NCBI GenBank assembly: GCA_008694505.1
Contig: VZDJ01000219.1
Span: 13,515,261 to 13,579,260 of the forward strand
Source of the DNA: Cyanoderma ruficeps
Taxonomy: Eukaryota > Chordata > Aves > Passeriformes > Timaliidae
Direction of reading: 5' to 3'
Length of the DNA stretch: 64,000 bases
Shown piece by piece: positions 1 to 12,566 of the stretch. Position 1 is the first letter of the stretch. Each line of letters starts with the position of its first letter. A program made the position numbers and the translations under genes. The notes beneath the pieces were generated by a model that saw only the letters and a list, made by a program, of their open reading frames with translations, was not told the DNA's origin and did not search any database.

Positions 1-1355
1 AAAAAAATGAAGTGGAGAGTTAGCAACAGTCAGCAGGACTTGGCTACTTCAAATATCCTTGCTGTAAATTCCCTAGAAAAAGGGTAGGGTTTTTTTTCTT
101 TTTTAGGGAAAAAGGGCTGAGTTTTTGGTGTTAAATACTTCCAGACCTCCTCAGGCCATCAGGAGGGAGCAGGCCAGCTGCTGCTCCAGGTGTTGCCTTG
201 GGGAAAGGATCACCCATGGGAGCTGGGATGCTCCAAGCCCTCTGGATGCCTTCCCCTTCTGGTGGCGTGAGGCAGCTTTTATGAGTCTTATCCCCAAAAA
301 TGGCATGAGCTCTGTCTCTGGGGATACTTGGGAACATGGGGTGGGGAAGAAGAAGTGGCAAGAGGCCAGTGGAAATCCCAGAGGATGCTCCAGACTCGGG
401 AGATGTCACAGGCAGGCGAGGACAGGACAAGTGTGTGGGTTCTACTGCCACCCCCGTTTCCCTGTTTTGATGTGGAACAAGGAATTCTGTTAACCCTCCT
501 CCTCTCTCAGCCCAATAAACAGGAGGTGCTGAGCAACCCAGGCCCTCTCCAACCTCTTGGAAATCCTGGGAAATAAATGTTTTGGTGTTAGTAGAAAGCA
601 ATCAGAGAGGGAGGTTTGTGCTTTCTCGCTGGTTGTGCCTTTTCCCACCTCCTGGATTAATCCTGGCTGCAGATACTCATCGTTAGCTGTGCAGCTCAGG
701 GTTTGTGTGCCTGGCCAGGGCCTGACCCGCATCTCAGAGTACCAACAAAAGCAGATGAAACATCTGCTCGAGGGGGGAAGAAAACTCCGTGGTGTTTGCT
801 GCCGGCGTGGCTGGGAGAGAGGAGGGGACAGGAGGGTGGAGGGGGCACAGACCAGAGAATGTTCAGGGTGGAAAAATGCGATTTGGTTTCTCCATAGCAA
901 ACTTGTCTCTCCCAGACTCTCTGGGACAGCATGAGAAGGATTTTTGCAATGACTGGAAAGGCCAAAGCTCCCAGTCCCTGTGGTTGGAGAGAGGCAGGGC
1001 TGGGTAGAAACGTCCTCCCCAAACCCTCTGGGGAGGTGCTGATGAGGGTTTGGAGCGGATTGGGCTGGGCTGTGAGACAAAGGCCACCAGCCAGGCAGGG
1101 GACATGAATTCCCAATGACCCGTGAGTGCTGAAAGGCTGCATTGTTCCTCAGGGAGGGACAGATGAGGATCAAAGTCACCCTCGTTATTCCAGCTGGTGG
1201 GCACTGGGGGCAGAGCCAGGGGCGCTGGTGCTGCTGGTGGCAGTGGCAGCCCCGTGCTGGGGTCACCTGTGGTGTCACCAGGCACAGAGCAGCCAGCAGG
1301 GCTCCCTCAGGCTCCTTTTGGGCTGGGAAGGGCATCAGGGTGATGCAGGATAACT
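1..1355. other. Unique non-coding DNA, no gene recognised
   Basis: I see no repeat family, RNA gene or exon here. A long antisense open frame (490-1674, 394 codons) runs from this stretch through the neighbouring CR1 copy. Its predicted product is proline-, serine- and leucine-rich without any domain I know, and its N-terminal part is CR1 read on the wrong strand, so I treat it as chance. Confidence 0.65.
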
Positions 1356-1646
1356 GAAGGGAACCTACAGGAAGGATGGAGAGGGACTTTTGACAAGAGT
1401 GACAGGACAAGGCGAGGATGGCTTCAAACCGAGAGTGGATATTGGGAAGAAAATTCCTCCTTGTGAGGGTGGGCAGGCCCTGGCACAGGGTGCCCAGAGA
1501 AGCTGTGGCTGCCCCTGGATGCCTGGAAGTGTCCAAGGCCAGGCTGGACAGGGCTTGGAGCAGCCTGGGACAGTGGGAGGTGTCCCTGCCATGGCAGGGG
1601 TGGCACTGGATTAGCTTTAAGGTCCCTCCCACCCCAAACCATTCTG
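1356..1646 (+). mobile_element. CR1 LINE, 5'-truncated 3' end
   Basis: The stretch matches the sense strand of the avian CR1 3' end in order: the GGAAGGATGGAGAGGGACTT block, a GACAGGACAAGG block, a GGATATTGGGAAGAA-like block, the GAGGGTGGGCAGGCCCTGG block and the terminal CTTTAAGGTCCCTCCCACCC. About 290 bp survive, as is usual for CR1, which is truncated at the 5' side during target-primed reverse transcription. The octamer tail is reduced to one degenerate ATTCTGG. It covers only the last codons of ORF2 and the short 3' UTR and cannot move. Confidence 0.93.
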
Positions 1647-2218
1647 GTTTTCCATGTGCTTCTTCAGGCAGCATCTGGGCACGAGGGAGTTAAAAGGACA
1701 GTCCTAATGCCCCATAGGAGACAGGGACATTAATAAATGAGTGAGTGGGAGCCCTGGGGACTAATGAAGCATTGTGGACACCAGTGGATGTGTTTTGGAT
1801 TCATCAGCAGGGACAGATATCCTGGGGGTGACAGCAGGCAGGGAGGGGTGAGATGGTGGCATGTTCAACCTTGGGAAAAACAGAAAAACTGCTCCAAAAG
1901 CCAAGTTTACTTTGTCCAGAAATTGGTTTTTAGAGTGATGGAGCCTGTGGCTTTACTGGACAGAAAGGAATGGTTTCAGCAGGAAGCTTTTCCAACGAGG
2001 AGCGTGGCTGGTGCTGCAGGGGGGTTGTGATATTAGACCATCTTCAAGGCTTGACAAATCACCTTGCACGACGCCGAGCAGGCTGCTATTTGCAGAAAGG
2101 TTTTGTGGAAAAGGCACTTAACTCAGAGGAAGAGGTCTGGATTCCAGAGCAGCCAGCCTGGAGCTGTGTCCAACTTCACGTGCAACGTGAAGCTTTCCTC
2201 AGAGGTAAACACCACTTT
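1647..2218. other. Unique non-coding DNA
   Basis: Nothing recognisable apart from the tandem array that follows it. Open frames are under 100 codons and overlap in several phases. Confidence 0.6.
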
Positions 2219-2290
2219 AAGGCAGGATAAACCCAACTCAAAGCAGGATAAACCCAACCCAAAGCAGGATAAACCCAACCCAAAGCAGGC
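2219..2290. repeat. 21-bp tandem repeat, about 3.4 copies
   Basis: Units begin at 2219, 2240, 2261 and 2282 with the pattern AAAGCAGGATAAACCCAACCC; the copies differ at very few positions, so the array is young or kept uniform. The period is a multiple of three, which is why one forward frame reads a repeated KQDKPNP peptide; no gene context supports translation. Confidence 0.95.
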
Positions 2291-3770
2291 TCTTCCACCA
2301 CCACGAATTAATCAGTGTGGAGCTCGAAAAAGGGCAACTCCTGGCAGGCAGCTCCATGCACGGGTCCCTCAAGGGTCCCCCCAGGGTCCCCCTGCCCGGC
2401 CTGAGCTGGAGAGGGATGAAAGAGCAGCAAAAGATTCACTGCTGAAGGTTTCCTTCCTGCTGCTGGGAAGGACGAGTGGCTCTTCCTGGGGGTGAATCAG
2501 CTAATCCTGCAACCTGTGCTGGCCCCTGATAAACTCTCCGGACAACTCTGATGATTTTCCAGCATCTTTATTAGAAAAAAATGATGTCAGAGGCGCTTGG
2601 AAGTCAATTATGTTCCATGTGACTGATGTTAATTATTATTACTTTTGTTAGTTCACCTAATCCACCAGGATTCTCCCGTTAATAGATGTCACTAATTTGT
2701 TCCCAGAGGGCACTGTCTGCCACCAGTGGATTTTGGAGCATTTCCCCTCTGTTTTTTTTATTTAATGTAGCTTAAAATTTGATTGGAAGTTAATTATTGC
2801 GAGCTGGAAGTTTCCACAGGCTCCTGTAAACACCAACTAAAGCTTTGCAGTCTGGGTTATTTTTACAACGTGTCGGGCAAAGAAACCCAGGGTAACAGTT
2901 TGGGAATGCTGGGAGACATCTGATTGAAAATGGAAATTGGCAGATAAGGGATGTGGAAGAGCACATCCCTGCCTGTGCAGGAGGTAAGGAGTGTGATGGA
3001 TGTGGACGGAGCAAAAAGAGGGTTGAGATAACCTGAATTAATGCCCACAGGCACAGAGTGAGATCTGACTTCTCTCTGTGCTCTGGAGCACAAGGAGTTT
3101 TTGCACGGATGCAAAACGATTTAGGGGTCATTAAGACAGCAGGCTGTATGTGGAAGAAAATCCTGGAATAAAAGCTTTTCTCTTGCTTCATTTTTTTTTA
3201 TTCCATTCACCCTTTTTTCTCTTTTTTTTCCCCCCCTCCATGAGGCACCAAGGAAATCTTGTGCCTTTTGGGGTGTGGATGCCCTTGGAGCAGCTGCCCA
3301 TTCCCTGTTCAGTGCTGCTGGGGGGGAATGGTTTGAATACAGCTCACAAAGAAACTGCTTCAAAAAAGGCTCGAGGGCTCCAGACAACCTCTGTGGCTCC
3401 AGCACGTGTCCAAACCCTCTGCCCAGCTCAGCACATCCAGTTGTGCTAACAAAGCTCCTGGCCAGGCGGTGAAGTGTTTGTTTGGAGATGGCACTGGGAG
3501 CCCTGGAGAGCTGGGCAAGGATTGTTTTCATTCCTAACAAAACAACGAACCACAACACTACAGAATTTATCGTATAGGAGCAGCAGGAGGAGGTCAGGGG
3601 CTGTCTGAGGGCTCTGCTTGTTGTGTTTGGCTTGGAGAGAGAATTCCCAGTGGGATTTTTGGGGCAGCAATCAATCCCTGTCAGCTTTTCTTTCTTTGAT
3701 GGAGTGACAATCCAAGTCTGTGCTGCCAGGTGGAGCCTGGAGCAGGATGGCACTGGGGGGGTGCCAGTGC
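2291..3770. other. Unique non-coding DNA with AT-rich and pyrimidine tracts
   Basis: Positions 2555-2800 are clearly more AT-rich than the flanks, and 3188-3240 is a T/C-rich tract with runs of T and C. No gene or known repeat is visible. Confidence 0.6.
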
Positions 3771-3936
3771 TGGAATGGAGTGGGTTGGGTTGGGAGGGAC
3801 CTTAAAGATCCCTGAGTCCAACCAGGGACACCTTCCCCTATCTCAGGGTGCTCCAAGCCCTGGCCTTGGACACTCCCAGGGATCCAGGGGCAGCCACAGC
3901 TTCTCTGGGCACCCTCCCCACCCTTGTGGTAAACAT
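3771..3936 (-). mobile_element. CR1 LINE 3' fragment
   Basis: Reverse complement of the CR1 3' end. It begins with GGGTTGGGTTGGGAGGGACC at 3782, followed by CTTAAAGATC, GGACACCTTCC, CTTGGACACTCCCAGGGATC and CAGCCACAGCTTCTCTGGGC. About 165 bp remain, with a deletion of the segment between the CTTAAAGATC and GGACACC blocks compared with the copies at 6.5 and 9.4 kb. Confidence 0.9.
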
Positions 3937-6491
3937 TTGGGGAAGCACGAGAGGGGCCCACCTTGTCCCAAACGTGTTGAGGCACTGGATAGCCAGTAAT
4001 TTATTTTTTTTCAAGCACAGTTTTATCACTGTGTGTTTCTTTGGTTTTTTTTTAATAAACACACTGCTTAGTTTTGTGCAGACTTTTAGGGCATCCTTTG
4101 CCTCGTGACTGATTGACTGCGTGTCCGTGCTGGGGTCACTCAGCTTCCTGCTCTGCCTCACATCTCCACCTCAAATTGGCACAGTGGTGCTCGTTTCCCA
4201 CTTTTTGTTTGGAGTGCAGCCTCAGTGGAAATGTTAATTTACAGCAACGACTTCCCAGTGCACTGCACGGTTTGGGGAAAAAGCTCTCAAGTTTTCCATG
4301 TGGTTATCAGATAGCGACTGGCTGTAAAACCCCAGCCCTCTCCTCGACCTGGCAGAGGTCCTAACAATGGTCAGTGAAAGGAGAAGTGCCCTGCAGTCTG
4401 TTCGTGTGCCACGGGGTTATTTATGGGCAGCTTGCTCCAGAAATATCATGAGTTTTGTGATTAATTAATGGGGGAAAGCTGCTGTTGGGACAAACGCTGG
4501 GGTTTCTCTGCCTGCAGCCCTCGGGGCAAGGCAGCTGCTGCACAAAAGTTGCTCTTGCAAAGAAACAAAGCGAAATCCCGGTTTGCTCATTTGTCTTCTT
4601 GTTCTTGGCACCCTGTGGAGGCTGGGGAGCTGAAGGGAAGCTCTTGCAGTGGCCTTTGGGAGAGTTTTGCACTTGAGGAGTCAGAGTGTGGCACACAGGC
4701 ACCGGGCAAACCCCGGGGCGGGTTTTCAGGCAGGGCTGCTGACACGGGATGAGCAATTCAGGTGCTTCCCTCGTGCTGTCCTTGCAGTTCTCACTGCTCT
4801 GGAAAGCTGCTCACCTGCTGCACTGCCTGGGGGCAGAGGAATGCTCTGAGCTGGGGCTGTCCCTTCTCTCCCTCCTGCTTCCAGTGTGGGCATAGATGGA
4901 TCACTTATTCCCGCTCTACTTTGCTTTCCCGTCTCAAAGATGGGAATAAAGCAGCTTTGTGCACCTCAGTTCAGAGATCAGCCCCACTGTCTTAGACAAG
5001 CTGTGAAGCAAATGAGATCTCTCTTACCTTGGCCAGTCCAGAGTGTAGAGCTGGGATTTTTTTGGGAGGTGCTGTGGTGACAGCGAGGTGGGATGAGAAC
5101 CAGGAGCTGGTTGTTTTGGAGAGGGCAGCCCAGCAGGATGGCTCCAGGCTGTGTCCTCCCCACAGCCCCGTGAGAGCAGCACAGGCCTCCTCAGCCTTGC
5201 CTGGTTCCTCGAGGAGCAGGAGCAAAGTTTGCTGCAGGGCTCAGTGCTGGGTGCAGATGTTTCGTGTCTCTCATCCCTCGAGGTCAGCTGGAGTTCTGCC
5301 AGCACCAGTGACGTGTGTTGAGCAGCAGAGGCCAAACCCTCCCTCAGACAGTGCTGTGGGACTGCTCTGTGCTCTCTGAAGGCTTTTATGGCATCCCAGC
5401 ACAAGCAGGGTGGCACTGGTGCCAAATCACCCAAAGGAGTCGTGTAGCACCGCTGTCCCCATGCCAGCTGCTGTCTGTGGCAAGCTGGAGGTGACTCATT
5501 TCCTTCCTGAATTCCTGCCTTTCCTCCCTTTGGGCATCTTGCTGCCAGCCCTGCTTTCCCAACTGCCTGCACGCCGCTCTTCGCTGGCTCTATTTATAGG
5601 GAATTTAATAAGATATCAATTAAAGAAATGAAAACAAACCCAAGATGTCTGTCAGCCCAAAAGCTGGAGCGAGGCGAGGTTTCAAATCTGGTCAGCTTCT
5701 TTTCTAGGCAGTGCCTGTCGTTGTGGGACAGCTGGGCTGGGCTGGTGTGTCCCAGCAGGTGGTGGCAGCCACCCTGTCCCTCTGCTGGGACCCTGGTGCT
5801 GCCACCTCCTGCCTCATTAACAAGGGGAGGGATGCTAATGAGAGAAACGGGCAAGAGGGAGTCCCTGTTAATTAGCTCTCCTGATTTACTGTTTTCCTGT
5901 TTGGGGGGATATGGGATTTATGATCCTGTGGGGAGGATGTGAGCTGGCATGGCCAGAGGAGATTTCTGCTCCTTCAGGGCTTTACGATTCCCCTTCCTCT
6001 TGAAAATTCCAGCTGTGGGGAGAGAGACCAGGAAATTGGGGATTTGTTTCTGACTGAGTGAATTAGTGTCTGTCTCTGTAAAATCTGTTTCCCTGAGTTT
6101 TGCTGCACCCTAAGTATTCTTTTGGCTGGCTGCCTGGCACCTCTGCAGTGTCAGCACGGGGAGAGCCTCCTGCTGCAGCCAGAGGCCATCCCAAACAGTC
6201 TCCAGGTCTGTCTGGGATCTCTGGTATGTCCATTTGTCCCATGGTTTTGAGAGGGTGGGGGTGAACAGGCAGAAATCCTGCAGCCAGGCTCCCTCCAGGC
6301 TCAGAGCTCCTCTCCTGACCCTGTGGGTCCCTGTGCTTGTCCCCAAGGCTGTGCCAGCACTGCCCTCGTGCTCCCAGTGTCCCTGTCCCCCTTTTCCAAA
6401 GCTACCTGGAACAGATCATTTCTCTTTGAAAGTCTGAGCTGCTTCTGCTCTTTCTTCCTTTATATTCTGTATTTTGTGTTATTTTTATAGG
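3937..6491. other. Unique non-coding DNA
   Basis: No repeat family or exon recognised. Several short T runs lie at 4001-4055. Open frames up to about 180 codons (for example 5024-5572, minus strand) have no recognisable domain. Confidence 0.6.
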
Positions 6492-6752
6492 AGTAGTGAC
6501 AGGACAATGGGGGATGGCTCTGAACTGACAGAAAGTGTGTTTAGATGGGACATTGGGAAGAAACCCTCCCCTGGGAGGGTGGCAGGCCCTGGCACAGGGT
6601 GCCCAGAGAAGCTGTGGCTGCCCCTGGATCCCTGGAAGTGTCCAAGGCCAGGTTGGAGCAGCCTGGGACAGTGGGAGGTGTCCTTGCCCACGGCTGGGGT
6701 GGCACTGGATGGGCTTTAAGGTCCCTCCCAACCCAACCCATTCCCTGATTCT
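6492..6752 (+). mobile_element. CR1 LINE, 5'-truncated 3' end
   Basis: Sense-strand CR1 3' end of about 260 bp. It opens at the TAGTGACAGGACAATGGGGG block and continues through GCACAGGGTGCCCAGAGAAG, a GGATCCCTGGAAGTGTCCAA block and CAGTGGGAGGTGTCC to CCCAACCCAACCCATTCC. It is very close to the copies at 1.4, 9.4 and 21 kb, so these belong to one subfamily. The tail is ATTCCCTGATTCT rather than clean octamers. Confidence 0.94.
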
Positions 6753-9351
6753 CAGCCTGGTGATGTTTATCCTTGCCCGGTTCTCTCCCTGGGAAAATTG
6801 TGATGAACAAAGCCAGGACTTTGCCCAGATGAACTCTGAGTCCCACTTGTCCCTGCTGTCACTGTCACCTCTTTCTAGTGTTTTGTGCTCCTGCTGCTTC
6901 ATCCATCAGCTCCTCCTGTGGCCACCTCTGCTCCAGCTGCCTCTCATTTGTCAGGTACTTCCTCTCTGCTCCAATTCACTTCCCCGAAATTACCACCCAG
7001 AACCTCCAGCCTTATTAAAAACAGGAGGAAAAATGTATCTGCAGAGCTCCCGGGCTCCATTTGCTACTGTTTGATCAACTGGGAGCAAGAGGAAGGAAAA
7101 TGCTGAGTTGGGGGAATTCGGTAGGAGCTGTTCAAACAAACAACGAAAATAAAAAGTCATGTCCAAAAGGACAAGCATGATCTCATGCAACACAGCCATT
7201 GTGATCCGGGAACTACAGAGGGCCGAGCCTCTGTGGCTGGGCAAACAAAGGGACAGAAATAGCAACCCAGAAATGTTAATTCATTGTCAAAGTGATCCCC
7301 ACTCCCCGGCCATACGATTTATATGGAGCAGAAACCAGGGCAGCTCCGCTTGGCTTCTTTATGTAAGGGAAGAAATGTGAAAAAAGTGAAAAGTCACGAG
7401 CTGGGCTCAGCTCTGGGGGCTTCTGCTGTGGTCTCTAAGACACTGGAGTGGGTCCTTCATGCCTCTGTTAGAAAATCAGCCTTCAAGCCATGCTGGGGCT
7501 GAAGTGCACTTGGGGCCACGGCTGCTGCTAATTTGGGGATTTCACTTGGAGGTTATCAAACGAGCAATACTTTGATCCTGCCGTGGCATTTGCACACCCA
7601 GCAGCATCCTGAGGGTTGGTCTGGCTGTCCTTCCTGCCAGCTGTCTGCCGCTGCCATTTCTGTCCAGGAAAACCAGCCCAAGACCATCCAAGGGAAAGAG
7701 AAGGAGAAGGAGGACAGACATGGTTCACAAAAGCCCCTTGGGGACAGGGAGCTGGAGGGGCAGGAAATGTTTCAGAGATTGGTCTTAATTTGGTTTATTT
7801 TCTATTTAGGCTGTCCTAATTTATCCCAGTTCCTGTGTGTCCTCTGGTCCACTGCTGTCCAGTCACTACCTTGGGCCAGCTCTGTGATGGGCCCTGGAAA
7901 GGCAAGGACGTAAAGGATGAGGAGCTGTTAAAAATGAGAGGTTAAAATAACAGGAGAACTGGCGCTGTGCTTGTGTGTCAGCGTGAGACCCTGCTCCAAT
8001 GAACCATCTTCTTTTCGTCTCGTCATTTTCTGTGAAATCATTTTTTTCTCTCCTCAGAATCCCCCTTTTTTTTAATTTAAAAAAAGAGATTTATTTGGCT
8101 GCCTGGGCAGATCAAACAACATGCTCCCATCCCAGCCAGTGAGTCACAAGGGCCATAATGACTCTGTCTTAAAAATAACCCCAAAGCCCCCTTGCGAGTG
8201 CTCCGCAGGCCGGGATGAGTTCCTGCATTCCCCAGGGAAAGGCAGAGGCCGCCTGAGGAGGAGAGCCGGGGAGAGACGGTCACTGCCGTGAAAAGGCTTT
8301 GATGGCTTTTCCTATCTGCTTTTTGTCCTCTTCGCAGCTCGGCTTTGTGCTCTGCTGTGAGCTCTGTGAATCGGATGTTTCCTTTCCACCCTCCTCCACC
8401 TCCACTCCTTTTGCCTTTGTCTCCTTTTCTTCCCTCATCTCCTTTTGGGTTTGGCCGTTTGTTTTTTGGGTTTTTGTTTCAGGGGTGAGGAGGGGTGGCC
8501 GCGGTTTAGAAAGTTCTCCTCTGTCAATAAGCCCTGCTCCAGCCACTTAACATCAGCGCGTAAGGAATGATATTCCAAAGGAGACAGTGGAAGGGGGTGG
8601 AAGAGGAGAAGCCGGGTTGTTTCCTGAGGATTCTCTGTTGCAAAGAGTTTTTGCATCCAGTTTTGATCCATTGACAAAGGTGCAAACTTCCAGCTTTGAG
8701 TGTTTGGGGAAAGGGGCAGCTCGGTCTCGAGGTGATGCCCTTAAATTCTGGTCTCGTTGCTCTCTCTCTGTGAAATGCGGGTTAATGCCTCTCCCTCCCT
8801 CCTCTTCCCCTAAGGATTGCTCAGTTTTGTAGCCCTTTGGGATGTGGCGCCCTCAGATCTTCAAACAAAAGAGGCTCCAGTGCAGCAGGAGTTTTTCCAG
8901 AGGTGTTTTCTCTCGAGGCAGGAGAATGCAGCACATTCCTGTTTATCCCCAGGCTGGGAAGGGATAACAATGGGCTGCCACGTGCTGTTTTATTTAGAAT
9001 CAGCTCCCATCGGGGCTGACAGGGCTTATTAAAATTAGATTAATTAAAAGGGGAGCTGGAGCACCCAGCTGTTTTCCCCTACCTGCAATATCACCTCTCA
9101 TGAGACCTAATCCATCATCATATCCATGACGTGTTTTGAGTTGCTGATCCGTGGATATCCAAGTTACAGCTCTGCCTCCAGCCTTTACCTGTGAGATCCA
9201 CACCCCTTCATTCCTGAGAGGATTCTTCCCAGCCTCATCCTTAACATTTAGGAAAGAAAATTTCATCCATAAAAGATGCACTGAAAAGGAAGAGACCTCA
9301 CCAAACAAGTGCAGTCTCCCCTTCAACTAAATACTCATCCTATTTAAAACT
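6753..9351. other. Unique non-coding DNA
   Basis: No repeat or exon recognised. Two sub-stretches, about 7130-7370 and 8080-8250, have balanced composition and a dense mixture of short motifs (including a TGAGTCA at 8141) that resembles conserved non-coding sequence, but this is an impression only. A Lys/Glu-rich minus-strand frame at 8280-8546 starts without an ATG just after a stop codon. Confidence 0.55.
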
Positions 9352-9602
9352 AAGGAGGGATGGATGGGTTCAAACTGAAAGAAGGGAAATTTAAGTTGGA
9401 TATTGGGAAGGAATCCTTCCCTGTGAGGGTGGCAGGCCCTGGCACAGGGTGCCCAGAGAAGCTGTGGCTGCCCCTGGATCCCTGGAAGTGTCCAAAGCCA
9501 GGCTGGAGCAACCTGGGACAGGGGAAGGTGTCCCTGCCCATGGCAGGGCTTTGAGACTAAATGATCTTTAAGATCCTTCCAATCCATTCCATTCTATAAT
9601 TC
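9352..9602 (+). mobile_element. CR1 LINE, 5'-truncated 3' end with tail
   Basis: Sense CR1 3' end of about 250 bp, starting near the GGATGGGTTCAAACTGAAAG block and ending ATGATCTTTAAGATCCTTCC then AATCCATTCCATTCTATAAT. The preserved ATTCTAT end is the CR1 3' tail, so the element is complete on its 3' side. It shares the GCACAGGGTGCCCAGAGAAG subfamily wording with the 6.5-kb copy. Confidence 0.95.
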
Positions 9603-12468
9603 ATTAAATAATTGCTGAATAAATGTGGTTTTTCACCTAGATCTCTGTGGCAGTGTGTTTTGTCCAGCTGGGTCATCAGCCAGCAGCAGCTTTGGGCACT
9701 TGTGCTTCTCAAAATTAATTCTCTTAAAGCCACAGGAGTTGGGCATTTTAATAATTTTGGGTGGGGTTTTTTTTGCATGCGACTGTTAGTGATGTGAGGT
9801 CTCCTAAGTTTCTCTGAGTGGTTATAAATTATTAGCAACTGCAGCTAATTAATCTCAAGGGTTTCATGGTAAGGCTGTCTAGCAGACATAAGAGAAATGA
9901 ATACTTTTATTTTACTTGGCCAGTTTTTAGTTTGCTATCTGGAGCTGCTCATTCCTTGGGACGTGAATTTGGGCAACGTGTGTCCCTTGCAACCGAATTT
10001 CTCCCCCAGAACTCTAATGCTGGGAGCTCTTAAAGGCTTTTGTGGAGCACTTGGAAGCTGTGTCAGATGAAAAACATAAATAAGCTACTAACTAGCCTTG
10101 GCACAACTCCCTGAGCAGTGTATCTATTGATATGGAGCTTGGCTGCAGATAAAAGTATCCTTCTGCCTTGATAGTGATATTATTTGGATGAGGTTTTAAT
10201 CCAAGACTTTGAGGCCAGAGGAGACTTTTTCAAAGGAGCGTCTTCCCTTGGATCATTCACCAGCTTTGGAACTCTTAGAAGTCACTTTATGACATGCCTT
10301 TTATTTCTTTCTTTCTTTACCTGGTGGTGAAGTGTTAATAGGCAGCAGAATACTTCTCTCCAAAGTACCTTAGGATCCTAAACCTTGAAAACAGATGGGA
10401 TTAAAGTTAAGCTAAACTAAATTAAGCTAAACTACTTAAATGATGGTGTTTGGGTGTTTTTTGTTTTTGTTTTTGTTTTAAGGGGGGTGCTACAATTTTA
10501 ATTCATCTTTGTGCTGTGTAGTAGCAGGAGAATCAGAGCCAGCCACACTCCCTGCTCTGCCTCCCTGTGCTGCACGTCCAGAGATCGTGTCTCTGCCGTG
10601 GGTGGCATCCTGGAGAGGGCCCTGCCTCTGAGTCAGCTCCGATGGCTCTCACTCTGCTCCAGCAGCAGTGCTTTACACTGGGAAAGTGAAAAGCCCTCCT
10701 CGATGAGGCATCCCAGGCTGCACGGAGCCATAGTCTGCCTCAGAGGCTAATTTAAACCCCCATGTCCTGCTCCCAGCACCAAGGTGCTGCAGAACAGGCA
10801 GCAGTGACAGCTTGCTGAGCAGGAGCAGCGAGTTTGGAGCCCTGATTTTTAGAGAGTGTGTGTGTGTGTCTGTCTCAACAGACCAAATTTCAGCCTCTGA
10901 CAGAGGGCTTGCAATTAATCACAGATTGCTGCAAAATTCTGGCCCGGATTGCTGCCTCAATCCCAGGGAGGAAAGCGGCACAGAAGTGACAGGGTGGGAC
11001 GAAGGGAGTCAGGAAATCAGGAGAGGGTGAAAAGCCTCCTTGGGCATGTGGAGGGAGAGGGGAAGGAGGTTTTTGCAACGGGGTGAAATGGTGGGATTAG
11101 AGCAGAAAAACACACAGGTTGCCTTTTTTCCTAAATTTGGTGGGCGTGCCAGGCTTTAGGTGTGACATCTCTGTAATTCCTGCTGGAATGAGCGGAATAA
11201 GGTGCAATTCCTGCTGGAGAGCAGTGGGGAGTGGCTATTGGGGTTTCCAGCAGAGGTTTTATGGGGATGCTGCAGTGCCCCTTGCATCCAGAACAGCAGA
11301 GCCACTCCTTCCAGCCTGAAGAGCTGCTTTGAGGAGCAAAACCTCTGAGATTGCAGCCTGAGCAGCCCAGTCATTAATTGTGATGCTCATTTTGGGGGAC
11401 ACACGGTCTTTGGGGCACTTAGAGCTGATTTCTGCAGGACGCTCATTGATCAAAGTGCAGGACTTGCATGGCAAAAAGCTGCCACTGTCTGGGGTTTTGC
11501 TGCCCTGCTGAAATCAAAACCAATCTCTGAGCAAAGCAGCAGCAGCAGGACTTGCTCCCAGACAAGGATGTGAGACATTCCCAATGTTTCTGGAACATTG
11601 CAGCCACCTCTGGATAAGGTGTGTTTTTTTTGTATTTTTTTTTTTCTCTTTGGGATTTTTTTACATGTGCTTGTTGCTTTCCCTTTTTAGTCTCTTTCCC
11701 TTGCTGCTCCTCTGCCTGGTACATATGTCTGTGTTAATTAGAGAAAAAAAAAAGAGTTCTGCTTTTAAGTGTCTTAATTAAGATTTTTCTTAACACCCCC
11801 CCAACATTTTCTCAGAGGTTTTTTTTTCTTTTTCACCGACATCCAAAACTGTTCTTAAGAGCTGGTGTCAAAATAATCTTGTGCTTAACAGTTGATGTTT
11901 AGATATCTTTGCAAAAACACCATCCTTGGATAATTTACCTTCACAGCACCACTGAGACCCGTAAAGGCTTTGCTGTGAGCAGCAGCGAGTGAGGTGAACT
12001 GGCTCAGGTCACAGGGAGTTGGGATTGGATCTGGGATTGGATCCAGTCCTCCTGAGGCTGTCTGGAGTCTGGGTCTTGGGGAATGTCTCTAAGTACAGCT
12101 GGAAAGTTGGTTTGTGTTTAAAAAGTTAAAATACTGTCACTCATTGCAGAAACAGCAGCTATTTGTTCAGAGTTAGGAATGAGAAGTTTCTTAATGGCCT
12201 GATGGAGAAGCTGCAGGGAATTCTCCTTGCAGCTGAAACCCTCTGGCGGGTATTGCAAACCTCTCCTCTGTGCTGGATCTGTGTTCGGACTGGGAAATGG
12301 AATTAAAGCTGCTTATCCCCAGACAGCTCCAATGAGACTTGAGCGACTTCAACCCAAACTCCTTGGGGTAACTGTGAGATGTCTCTGCTCCCCCTGGTCC
12401 CCAAAAAGCCGCCAAAAGCTCCTCATTGGCCTCCTGGCCATTACCCTCAACAAAAGTGTGGATGCTGC
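9603..12468. other. Unique non-coding DNA, partly AT-rich
   Basis: Positions 9610-10440 are AT-richer than the rest of the left half and free of repeats. Minor low-complexity items are an AAGCTAAACTAA-like doublet at 10407-10437, a TTTTTG run at 10454-10480, a short GT run at 10856-10869 and T-rich runs at 11620-11660. No exon is recognised. Confidence 0.55.
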
Positions 12469-12566
12469 CAGTATGAAATTTTAGGGTCCAGTATGAAATT
12501 TTAAGGTCCAGTATGAAATTTTGGGTCCAGTATGAAATTTTGGGTCCAGTATGAAATTTTGGGATC
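12469..12566. repeat. 19-20-bp tandem repeat, five copies
   Basis: The unit CAGTATGAAATTTTRGGGTC begins at 12469, 12489, 12509, 12528 and 12547. The first three units are 20 bp apart and the last two 19 bp, because one base of the linker was lost and the shorter form then spread. Copies are nearly identical. Confidence 0.96.

Noticed and set aside
490..1674. 394-codon minus-strand open frame
   Set aside because: Its first third is the antisense of the CR1 copy at 1356-1646 and the rest is low-complexity Pro/Ser/Leu sequence with no domain or codon signal.
8280..8546. Lys/Glu-rich minus-strand peptide resembling a charged nuclear protein
   Set aside because: No ATG start, a stop codon directly before it, and the composition follows from a T/C-rich plus strand.
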